A DNA stretch of 29,653 bases from RGIG9041 sp045541455 (GTDB lineage Bacteria; Bacillota; Clostridia; Oscillospirales; QAKW01), in NCBI GenBank assembly GCA_045541455.1, contig JAZQJA010000021.1, forward strand, positions 1-29,653, read 5' to 3'. Shown here in pieces: positions 1 through 7,094 of the stretch. The translations under genes were made by a program, and so were the position numbers. Within the stretch, counting starts at the first letter, position 1; every line of letters starts with the position of its first letter. Under the pieces are notes generated by a model. It saw only the letters and a list, made by a program, of their open reading frames with translations. It searched no databases and had not been told where the DNA came from.

Positions 1-458
1 CAAACAAAGCAGATGCAGCTAAGAGAGCAAAAGAAGATGCAGTTATCGAAAAAATCATTGAAAACGCACAGATGGATATCCCAGAAGCAATGATCGATAC
101 ACAGGCTCGTCAGTTAGTAGATGAATTTGCTCAGAGAATCCAGTCTCAGGGTCTTTCTTTCGAACAGTACTTACAGTTCACAGGAATGACACTTGATACA
201 GCATTAGAACAGATGAAACCAAACGCTGTAAAACGTATCCAGAGCAGACTTGTTTTAGAAGCTGTTGTAAAAGCTGAAAACATTGAAGTATCTGAAGAAG
301 ATGTAAAAGCAGAAATCGCTAAGATGGCAGAAACATACAAGATGGATGTGGAAAAACTCACAGACATGATGGGCGATGAAGAAAAGAAACAGATGAAGAT
401 GGATATGGCAATTGAAAAAGCAGTAGAACTCGTTACTGAAGCTGCAAAAGAAGTATAG
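1..458 (+). CDS. tig: Trigger factor, C-terminal part (5' truncated by window edge)
   Basis: Reading frame 3 is open from the first base to the TAG at 456-458 and gives about 151 residues. Trigger factor is the ribosome-bound chaperone and peptidyl-prolyl isomerase that meets nascent chains at the exit tunnel. The visible part is the C-terminal helical chaperone domain: it has the family signature around MDIPEAMIDTQ and FEQYLQFTGM, followed by a charged, Lys/Glu-rich helical tail ending VTEAAKEV. The N-terminal ribosome-binding and PPIase domains lie outside the window. The gene is followed by an intrinsic terminator and then clpP and clpX, the classic tig-clpP-clpX order. Codon choice (Gln CAG, Ile ATC) is more biased than in genes further right, which fits a highly expressed gene. 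Confidence 0.95.
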   Translation, partial: NKADAAKRAKEDAVIEKIIENAQMDIPEAMIDTQARQLVDEFAQRIQSQGLSFEQYLQFTGMTLDTALEQMKPNAVKRIQSRLVLEAVVKAENIEVSEEDVKAEIAKMAETYKMDVEKLTDMMGDEEKKQMKMDMAIEKAVELVTEAAKEV

Positions 459-474
459 TAAGCATTAAGAGGGC

Positions 475-506
475 GGGGCACAGCGGAACCCGCTGTGTCC
501 CTTTTT
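475..506 (+). terminator. Intrinsic terminator after tig
   Basis: A 12-bp stem (475-486 with 490-501, one G-U pair) closes a 3-nt AAC loop and is followed by five T residues. It lies 16 bp after the tig stop and before clpP, so clpPX is probably transcribed partly separately or by readthrough. Confidence 0.85.
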
Positions 507-569
507 GTGTGAATAGGAGCGCAATATATGGAATACTGTGAAAAGTATCTGAATATAGGAGGAGTTTCC

Positions 570-1151
570 ATGAGTTTAGTACCTTATGTCATTGAACAAA
601 CCAGCCGTGGTGAACGTTCTTACGACATTTATTCCCGTTTATTAAAAGAGAGAATTATTTTCCTTGATGGTGAAGTAAACGATGCATCAGCAAGTGTCAT
701 CGTTGCACAGCTTCTTTTCCTGGAAGCAGAAGATCCAAACAAGGATATTCATTTATACATTAACAGTCCAGGTGGTTCAGTCACTGCAGGTATGGCAATT
801 TACGATACAATGAATTACATCAAATGTGATGTTTCTACAATCTGTATCGGTATGGCAGCAAGTATGGGTGCATTTTTGCTGTCTGCCGGCACTAAAGGTA
901 AGCGTTTTGCTTTACCCAATAGTGAAATTATGATTCACCAACCGCTCGGTGGCACTCAAGGTCAGGCAACTGATATTCAAATTCATGCCGAGCGTATTAT
1001 TAAAATCAAAAAGAAATTAAACCTTATGCTTGCAGACGCTACAGGCAAACCGCTGGAGGTTATCGAACGCGATACAGAACGTGATAACTTTATGACAGCA
1101 GAAGAAGCTTGTGAATATGGTCTTATAGACAAGGTAATTAAAACGAGGTAA
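570..1151 (+). CDS. clpP: ATP-dependent Clp protease proteolytic subunit ClpP
   Basis: 193 residues, normal ClpP length. ClpP forms the double-heptamer serine-protease chamber that degrades proteins unfolded by ClpX or ClpC in the cytoplasm. The catalytic triad is complete: Ser98 in AASMGAF, His123 in MIHQPLG, Asp172 in ERDNF; the oxyanion-side SPGGS motif is at 66-70. The N-terminus SLVPYVIEQTSRGERSYDIY matches mature ClpP. I chose ATG 570 because AGGAGGAG at 557-564 sits 5 nt before it. An in-frame ATG at 528 with its own AGGAG (515-519) would add 14 residues. The stop is 2 bp before clpX, so the two are co-translated. Confidence 0.97.
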   Translation: MSLVPYVIEQTSRGERSYDIYSRLLKERIIFLDGEVNDASASVIVAQLLFLEAEDPNKDIHLYINSPGGSVTAGMAIYDTMNYIKCDVSTICIGMAASMGAFLLSAGTKGKRFALPNSEIMIHQPLGGTQGQATDIQIHAERIIKIKKKLNLMLADATGKPLEVIERDTERDNFMTAEEACEYGLIDKVIKTR

Positions 1152-1153
1152 CA

Positions 1154-2410
1154 ATGTCAGATATAAAGGGCTCTAACGGCCATTGTTGTTCTTTTTGCGG
1201 CCGTCCTGAAAATAATGTTTCGAAAATGATAGCCGGTCGCGATGCCTTTATCTGCAGTGATTGTATTGAACTATGCGCTGATATGTTAGGTTTAAACCTT
1301 AATATCAACGACGGTGAGTTTACAGATACTCCCGACGAGTCGCTTGACATCAATATGTATACCCCGCATGAGATAAAGAATTTCTTAGACGACTATATTA
1401 TAGGACAGGAAAGGGCTAAAATTGCCCTTTCTGTCGCTGTTTATAATCACTATAAACGCATACTTAATCTTGACGATACCGATGACGGTGTTGAAATTCA
1501 AAAAAGTAATATTCTGCTTATAGGTCCTACAGGAAGCGGTAAAACTTACCTTGCTCAAACCCTTGCAAAAATTTTAGGTGTGCCGTTTGCTATTGCAGAT
1601 GCTACAACGCTTACTGAGGCAGGGTATGTAGGTGAAGATGTTGAAAATATACTTTTAAAATTAATTCAAGCTGCTGATTTTGATATTGCAAAGGCAGAAA
1701 AGGGAATTATTTATATCGATGAGATTGATAAAATCTCGCGTAAGAGTGAAAATATGTCTATCACTCGCGATGTTAGTGGCGAAGGCGTACAACAGGCTTT
1801 ATTAAAAATTCTTGAAGGAACTGTCTCCAATGTACCTCCACAGGGCGGCAGAAAACATCCCAATCAGGAGTTTATTCATATCGATACAAAAAACATTCTG
1901 TTTATTTGTGGCGGTTCGTTTGACGGTATACAAAAAAATGTCGAAAAACGCCTAAAAGGTAACAGCGGTATCGGTTTTGGCTCGGATATAAAGTCCGGCA
2001 CCAAAAAATCACTTTCTGAAATTTATGAAAATGTTGAAAGTTATGATATTGTAAAGTACGGTTTAATTCCCGAACTAGTTGGACGACTACCGGTGCTTGT
2101 TTCTCTTGATGAATTGGATGAAAGCGCAATGCTTCGCATTCTCAAAGAACCAAAAAATGCACTTATAAAGCAGTATAAAAAACTGTTTGCTTATGATGAT
2201 GTTGAACTTGAATTTACAAATGAAGCATTAAAAGAAATAGCAAATATGACAATTGCAAACAAAACCGGCGCTCGTGGTCTTCGTGCTATTATTGAAAAAG
2301 TAATGCAAAGCGTTATGTACGATGTGCCTTCAATGGAAAATGCTAAAAAAGTAGTTATCACAAAAGCTTTTGTTAAAGGCATTGAACCCGTTAAAATTTT
2401 AAACGAATAA
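1154..2410 (+). CDS. clpX: ATP-dependent Clp protease ATP-binding subunit ClpX
   Basis: 418 residues, standard ClpX length. ClpX is the AAA+ hexameric unfoldase that selects substrates and threads them into ClpP. The N-terminal zinc-binding domain has Cys12, Cys15, Cys34 and Cys37. Walker A GPTGSGKT is at 124-131, the pore loop GYVG follows, and Walker B ends IIYIDEID with Asp189-Glu190. The IGF loop that docks on ClpP is present at 273-275, so this ClpX should pair with the ClpP encoded just upstream. GAGG at 1145-1148 is the ribosome binding site and lies inside the end of clpP. A terminator follows the stop directly. Confidence 0.97.
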   Translation: MSDIKGSNGHCCSFCGRPENNVSKMIAGRDAFICSDCIELCADMLGLNLNINDGEFTDTPDESLDINMYTPHEIKNFLDDYIIGQERAKIALSVAVYNHYKRILNLDDTDDGVEIQKSNILLIGPTGSGKTYLAQTLAKILGVPFAIADATTLTEAGYVGEDVENILLKLIQAADFDIAKAEKGIIYIDEIDKISRKSENMSITRDVSGEGVQQALLKILEGTVSNVPPQGGRKHPNQEFIHIDTKNILFICGGSFDGIQKNVEKRLKGNSGIGFGSDIKSGTKKSLSEIYENVESYDIVKYGLIPELVGRLPVLVSLDELDESAMLRILKEPKNALIKQYKKLFAYDDVELEFTNEALKEIANMTIANKTGARGLRAIIEKVMQSVMYDVPSMENAKKVVITKAFVKGIEPVKILNE

Positions 2411-2414
2411 TTTT

Positions 2415-2448
2415 AGGGCTGTAAAAAACTATTGTTTTTTACAGCCCT
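2415..2448 (+). terminator. Hairpin terminator after clpX
   Basis: A perfect 14-bp inverted repeat (2415-2428 with 2435-2448) with a 6-nt loop starts 4 bp after the clpX stop. The stem ends in A6/T6, so the U-tract is inside the stem and the sequence after it (ATTAGTTT) is only moderately T-rich. It should end the clpP-clpX transcript. Confidence 0.8.
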
Positions 2449-2454
2449 ATTAGT

Positions 2455-2483
2455 TTGACAATATATGATTGCAGTATTATAAT
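2455..2483 (+). promoter_or_regulatory. Sigma-A promoter for the aminotransferase operon
   Basis: A full-consensus promoter: TTGACA at 2455-2460, a 17-bp spacer, and TATAAT at 2478-2483. The start of transcription should be near 2490, giving a very short leader before the RBS at 2493-2499. It begins only 7 bp after the clpX terminator stem. Confidence 0.85.
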
Positions 2484-2505
2484 TAATTTTTAAGAGGTGT
2501 TTAAT

Positions 2506-3687
2506 ATGAATATTAATTTAAAAAATCACTCTTTAGGTACTGCTCGTTCGGTAATCCGTGAGATTTTTGAATATGGTAACAGCCGTGCCAAAATTGTTGG
2601 CAGGGAAAATGTGTTTGACTTCAGTTTGGGTAATCCAAGTGTTGCATCACCTGAGTGTATACAAAATTCTATTGTGAAGTTTGCATGTAATCCTTCAATT
2701 CATGGTTATACTTCAGCGCAAGGTTCGCTTGAAGTGAGAACTGCAATTGCAAATTCAATAAACAGTCGCTTTGATGCAGAAGTTACACCAAATGATATTT
2801 ATATGACCTGTGGTGCTGCCGCTTCACTTACCATTTCATTAAATGCACTGTGTGGTAAAGATGACGAGGTTATAGCGTTTGCTCCTTTTTTTCCTGAATA
2901 TAAAGTTTTTGTTGAAAGCGCAAATGCTACTTTTGTTCCCGTTATGGCTGATACAAGTACATTTATGATTAATTTTGAGGCTCTTGAAAAAGCAATTACT
3001 TCAAAAACCAAGGCAGTGATTGTCAACTCACCCAACAACCCTTCAGGTGCTGTATTAACAGAAGAGTGTATAATACGCTTGTGTGATTTACTAAATAAGC
3101 GCTCAAAACTCTATTCTCATCCTATCTATTTGCTGTCGGACGAGCCTTATCGTGAACTTGTTTATGATGATAATGTAAAGGTACCTTACCTTACAAAATA
3201 TTACGATAACACATTGGTTTGTTATTCCTACAGTAAGTCGCTTTCTCTTCCCGGTGAGCGAATTGGTTATATTTTAGTGTCAAATAAGGCGCAAAATAAT
3301 AACGATATATATGCAGCTGTTTGCGGTGCAGGAAGGGCACTTGGTTTTGTATGTGCACCATCCTTAATGCAGGCTGTCATTGCACAAAACCCAAATGCTT
3401 TAGCAAATGTGTCAGAATATAAAGCAAACCGTGATTTACTGTTTAATACTCTTACATCTTATGGATATGATTGCGTGAGACCTGACGGTGCATTTTACTT
3501 ATTCGTAAAATCACCGTTGGCAGATGCGAAAGAATTTTGTGAAATGGCAAAAAAATACGATTTACTTTTGGTTCCGTCAGACAGTTTTGGTGTCGAAGGT
3601 TATATTCGCATATCTTATTGTGTTTCGCGGGATATGATTAAACGTTCACTTATTCTTTTCAAAAAACTTATGGAGGAAATAAAATAA
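2506..3687 (+). CDS. Pyridoxal-phosphate aminotransferase, class I/II (AspC-like)
   Basis: 393 residues, fold-type I aminotransferase. It should transfer an amino group between an amino acid and a 2-oxo acid; the substrate cannot be told from sequence. Family residues seen: Asn178 in NSPNNPSG (PLP O3'), Asp212 and Tyr215 in SDEPYRE (pyridine nitrogen and PLP hydroxyl), the Schiff-base Lys244 in SYSKSLSLPGERIGY, and a C-terminal YIRISYCVS with the substrate carboxylate-binding Arg. ATG 2506 is preferred over the in-frame GTG 2497 because AGAGGTG (2493-2499) overlaps that GTG and lies 6 nt before the ATG. It is the first gene of a three-gene operon, directly followed by an acyl-CoA-ligase-like gene, so its role may be linked to making or using an acid that the ligase activates. 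That link is inference. Confidence 0.92.
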   Translation: MNINLKNHSLGTARSVIREIFEYGNSRAKIVGRENVFDFSLGNPSVASPECIQNSIVKFACNPSIHGYTSAQGSLEVRTAIANSINSRFDAEVTPNDIYMTCGAAASLTISLNALCGKDDEVIAFAPFFPEYKVFVESANATFVPVMADTSTFMINFEALEKAITSKTKAVIVNSPNNPSGAVLTEECIIRLCDLLNKRSKLYSHPIYLLSDEPYRELVYDDNVKVPYLTKYYDNTLVCYSYSKSLSLPGERIGYILVSNKAQNNNDIYAAVCGAGRALGFVCAPSLMQAVIAQNPNALANVSEYKANRDLLFNTLTSYGYDCVRPDGAFYLFVKSPLADAKEFCEMAKKYDLLLVPSDSFGVEGYIRISYCVSRDMIKRSLILFKKLMEEIK

Positions 3688-5397
3688 TTGTCAGACATAA
3701 AAGCCCCATGGCTTGAAAATTACGGTGATATACCTCATACACTTGAATATTTTGATGGTACAATGTATCAAGCTGTGAAACTTGCAAAGGATAAATATCC
3801 AAACTTTGTAGCCTGCGATTTTTTTGGCAAAAAAACTACATATAAAAAACTTGTATGTAAAATAGAGTCTACAGCACGTGCTTTGTTAGCATCGGGTATT
3901 AAATCAGGTGATAAAGTAACAGTTTGCCTACCAAACTGTCCGCAGACAGTTTTAATGCTTTATGCAATTAACTGTATTGGTGCTGTTGCCAATATGGTGC
4001 ATCCACTTTCAAGTGAAAATGAAATTGCCTTTTTTCTTAACGAATCACAAAGTAAAGCAGCAATAACACTTGACCAGTTTTATTATAAGTTTAAGTCAAT
4101 ATTGGATAGTGTAAAGTTAAACACCTTGATAATTACTAGTATTAAGGACGAGCTTACATTGCCAATGCGTATAGGATATTCGCTTACTGACGGCAGAAAA
4201 ATCAAAAAAATAAGCAAGAATGAGCCAGTGGTTTTTTGGAATCGCTTTCAAAAAAACGGTAAAAACTATATAGGTGATGTTGAGGTTAAAAAAAGTTGTG
4301 ATGATGCCGCGGTGATTTTATATAGCGGAGGAACAACAGGAACTACAAAAGGAATTTTATTGTCAAATAAAAACTTCAATGCTCTTGGTAGTCAGATAAT
4401 TGCAACTAATCCAATGTTTAATGCAGGTGATAAAATGCTTGCGGTTATGCCTATGTTTCACGGCTTTGGTCTTGGTGTAAGCATTCACTCAATGTTAATA
4501 AACGGCGGAAGATGCATTCTTGTCCCGCGTTTTACTGCAAAGAGTTATGCAAAACTTATCATAAAATATAAATGTAATTTTATTGCAGGAGTTCCTACTC
4601 TTTTCGAGGCTCTCATTCGTCAGACTGTAATGGAAGGGGCAGATCTTAGTTGCTTAAAAGGAGTTTTTAGTGGCGGCGACTCGTTGTCAGTCGAACTTAA
4701 AAAGAAATTTGATGAATTTTTGTCAGTACATAATTGTAAGGTTAAAATTCGTGAAGGCTACGGCACTACCGAATGTGTTACTGCCAGTTGTCTTACACCT
4801 ATTCATCTTGCAAAAGAGGGAAGTATCGGTCAGCCTTTTCCCGATACTTTTTATAAAATTGTAAAAGTCGGAACAGACCAATCAGTACCTTTTGGAGAAT
4901 TGGGTGAAATTTGTATCAGCGGTCCTACAGTAATGATTGGTTATATGAACAATCCTAAAGAAACAGCAAATACTAAACGGGTACACAAGGACCAAAAAGA
5001 ATGGATTCATACAGGGGACCTTGGTACAATGGACAGCGATGGTTTCATCTATTTTAAACAACGTTTGAAACGTGTTATAGTAACCAGTGGTTATAATGTT
5101 TATCCCTCGCAACTTGAGAATATAATTGATGCACATGAGATTGTGCAAATGAGTTGTGTTATCGGAGTTCCCGATGCATATAAAATGCAAAAAGTCAAAG
5201 CTTTTGTAATGTTAAAAGACGGTGTTGAGCAAAGCGAAAAGAACCGCAACATACTTTTTGACTACTGTAAAAAGAATATTTCTAAATATGCAATGCCCTA
5301 TGAAATTGAATTTCGCGACTCACTTCCTAAAACTCTTGTAGGTAAGGTTGCATACCGTGAACTTGAACAACAAGAACTTGATAAATTTAATAAGTAA
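3688..5397 (+). CDS. AMP-dependent acyl-CoA synthetase/ligase (ANL superfamily)
   Basis: 569 residues, full-length adenylate-forming enzyme. These enzymes activate a carboxylic acid as acyl-AMP and usually pass it to CoA. Motifs in order: the P-loop YSGGTTGTTKG at 212-222, GYGTTE at 357-362, the ribose-binding Asp444 in HTGDLGTMDSDG, the hinge region around KRVIVTSGYNVYP, and the C-terminal catalytic Lys553 in LPKTLVGKVAYREL. No carrier-protein or condensation domain is fused. The start codon is TTG at 3688, immediately after the TAA of the aminotransferase; GGAGG at 3672-3676 serves it, 11 nt upstream. That arrangement suggests translational coupling. The acyl substrate is unknown; a fatty or aryl acid is possible. 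Confidence 0.9.
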   Translation: MSDIKAPWLENYGDIPHTLEYFDGTMYQAVKLAKDKYPNFVACDFFGKKTTYKKLVCKIESTARALLASGIKSGDKVTVCLPNCPQTVLMLYAINCIGAVANMVHPLSSENEIAFFLNESQSKAAITLDQFYYKFKSILDSVKLNTLIITSIKDELTLPMRIGYSLTDGRKIKKISKNEPVVFWNRFQKNGKNYIGDVEVKKSCDDAAVILYSGGTTGTTKGILLSNKNFNALGSQIIATNPMFNAGDKMLAVMPMFHGFGLGVSIHSMLINGGRCILVPRFTAKSYAKLIIKYKCNFIAGVPTLFEALIRQTVMEGADLSCLKGVFSGGDSLSVELKKKFDEFLSVHNCKVKIREGYGTTECVTASCLTPIHLAKEGSIGQPFPDTFYKIVKVGTDQSVPFGELGEICISGPTVMIGYMNNPKETANTKRVHKDQKEWIHTGDLGTMDSDGFIYFKQRLKRVIVTSGYNVYPSQLENIIDAHEIVQMSCVIGVPDAYKMQKVKAFVMLKDGVEQSEKNRNILFDYCKKNISKYAMPYEIEFRDSLPKTLVGKVAYRELEQQELDKFNK

Positions 5398-5445
5398 ATG
5401 TATCAAATCCGCTTAAATGAGTATACTTTAATTTAGGTGATAATT

Positions 5446-6420
5446 ATGAAGCGAGAAAACCGTTTGGCATTTACTGTAATGGCTTTAACAGCGGCAGTGG
5501 CAACTTATGTGTCAGTTGCCGCTGTTTTTATAAAAACATTGGCAGATGCAGCAACAAGCAAACAAATGCCTTCCGTGTTAAAACCTGTTTCACAGAAAAT
5601 TAAAGGCGAAATAGTAAGCCGAGAGTTTGTTCACACTGTAATTGACACGGCTGCAAAATTAAAACTTGAAGATACACAGACAGTTTCAATAAAAAGCCGT
5701 GACGGACTTACTTTAATCGGACATTGGTACGGCGCAAAAAATCCCAAACGAATACTAATTGCAATGCATGGCTGGCGCTCGGGCTGGGCTCTTGATTTTG
5801 GCCTTCCTGTAGAGTTTTATCATAATAATGGCTGTAGTGTTCTTTTTCCCGACCAACGTTCGCAAGGTGAAAGTGAAGGAGAGCATATCTGCTTTGGTGT
5901 AATGGAACGGTACGACTGTGTTGATTGGCTTTATTATATAATTAACCGATTTGGCACAGATCTTCCTATCTATCTTTGCGGTGTATCTATGGGGGCTACC
6001 ACGGTTCTTATGTCATCGTCACTTGGCCTACCTGATACTGTGCATGGTATAATAAGCGATTGCGCATTCACGTCTCCAAATGCAATCTGGCACCATGTTT
6101 TTAAAAACAATCTTAAATTGAATACGCAGTTTTTATATCATATCGCAAAAATGTATATTACAAAAAGGGCGGGTTTTGGCGATGATGTTTCAACTGTGGA
6201 TTCGGTTGAGAAAACAAAAATACCGATACTGTTTATACATGGAGAAAATGATAGTTTCGTTCCGGTAGATATGACCTACCAAAACTTCAATGCCTGTGCT
6301 TCAAAAAAACATTTGCTGATTGTTAAAAACGCAGAACATGGGATGAGTTATTTTACAAATCCTAACGACTATGAAAAAAATGTGTTATCCTTTTTTGAAC
6401 TATATGATAATTGCGATTGA
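5446..6420 (+). CDS. Alpha/beta hydrolase with N-terminal membrane anchor
   Basis: 324 residues. The N-terminus has a Lys/Arg start followed by one hydrophobic helix (about 8-32), suggesting a signal anchor. The hydrolase fold follows, with the catalytic triad Ser181 in CGVSMGATT, Asp269 in HGENDSFVP and His298 in NAEHGMSYF, and the oxyanion-region motif MHGWRSG. It resembles the prolyl-oligopeptidase/BAAT-like serine hydrolases common in Firmicutes, whose natural substrates are mostly unknown. ATG 5446 was chosen over the in-frame GTG 5437 because AGGTGA (5435-5440) covers that GTG and lies 5 nt before the ATG. It is 48 bp after the ligase with no terminator between, so it is probably the last gene of the same operon. 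Confidence 0.85.
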   Translation: MKRENRLAFTVMALTAAVATYVSVAAVFIKTLADAATSKQMPSVLKPVSQKIKGEIVSREFVHTVIDTAAKLKLEDTQTVSIKSRDGLTLIGHWYGAKNPKRILIAMHGWRSGWALDFGLPVEFYHNNGCSVLFPDQRSQGESEGEHICFGVMERYDCVDWLYYIINRFGTDLPIYLCGVSMGATTVLMSSSLGLPDTVHGIISDCAFTSPNAIWHHVFKNNLKLNTQFLYHIAKMYITKRAGFGDDVSTVDSVEKTKIPILFIHGENDSFVPVDMTYQNFNACASKKHLLIVKNAEHGMSYFTNPNDYEKNVLSFFELYDNCD

Positions 6421-6446
6421 CAAATATTAGTATATTGTGATAGTAT

Positions 6447-6475
6447 AAAAAAGCATAGGTTACCTATGCTTTTTT
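6447..6475 (+). terminator. Intrinsic terminator ending the aminotransferase operon
   Basis: A 7-bp GC-containing stem (6453-6459 with 6463-6469) with a 3-nt loop is extended by A6/T6, giving a 13-bp inverted repeat that ends in a T-run. It lies 26 bp after the hydrolase stop and 34 bp before pth. Confidence 0.8.
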
Positions 6476-6509
6476 ACTTAGTATATATACTCTATTCGGG
6501 AGAAAATAT

Positions 6510-7094
6510 ATGTTTTTTAAAAATAAAAAACGCTATCTTATAGCAGGACTTGGCAACCCAGGTTCTAAATACGAAAAAACACGACATAATGCAGGTTATA
6601 TTTGCGCTGATAGTGCCATTGAATTTTACGGCGCAAAATCTATTAATAGCAAAGCTAATGCTGAGGTTTATAAGGCGGAAAACGGTGAATTTGAAATATA
6701 CATAGTTAAACCGCTTACTTTTATGAATCTATCGGGCGGTGCAGTGTGTGCTGTTATGAATTACTATAAAATACCTATAGAGAATATTATAGTAATATAT
6801 GATGATGTGTCGTTAGATGTTGGAAAAATCCGTATACGGCCCAAAGGTTCTGATGGTGGTCATAACGGTGTATGGGATATTATAAAAACATTAAACAGTG
6901 AACAGTTTTTACGAATTAAAATAGGCGTTGGCAAAAAGCCTTGCGCTGAATACGATTTAAAAGATTGGGTGCTGGGTAAGTTTACAAACGATGAACTTGA
7001 AAAAATCAATTTCGCTGCAAAAAAAACAGGTGATATTTGCAATTTGCTAATGTGCGGTGAACTTGATAAAGCGAGAAATATGTATAATGGCTGA
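6510..7094 (+). CDS. pth: Peptidyl-tRNA hydrolase
   Basis: 194 residues, typical for bacterial Pth. It hydrolyses peptidyl-tRNA released from stalled ribosomes so that tRNA can be reused. Conserved residues are all present: Asn16 in AGLGNPGSKYEKTRHNAG, the catalytic His26 in the same block, Asn73 in FMNLSG, Asp98-Asp99 in IYDDV, and Asn119 in GGHNG. The ATG at 6510 follows GGGAGA at 6498-6503. Its 3' end overlaps the mfd start by 8 bp, the pth-mfd order common in Firmicutes. Confidence 0.97.
   Translation: MFFKNKKRYLIAGLGNPGSKYEKTRHNAGYICADSAIEFYGAKSINSKANAEVYKAENGEFEIYIVKPLTFMNLSGGAVCAVMNYYKIPIENIIVIYDDVSLDVGKIRIRPKGSDGGHNGVWDIIKTLNSEQFLRIKIGVGKKPCAEYDLKDWVLGKFTNDELEKINFAAKKTGDICNLLMCGELDKARNMYNG

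Noticed and set aside
146..571. 141-codon minus-strand frame across tig and the intergenic region
   Set aside because: It is antisense to tig codons, spans the terminator and clpP RBS, and its product is compositionally odd.
4670..4864. 64-codon frame inside the acyl-CoA ligase gene
   Set aside because: It is an out-of-frame shadow of a gene with intact motifs on both sides.
6417..6446. TTGACA at 6417-6422 as a promoter for pth
   Set aside because: The only -10-like hexamer at proper spacing is poor, and the terminator at 6447-6475 would follow at once.
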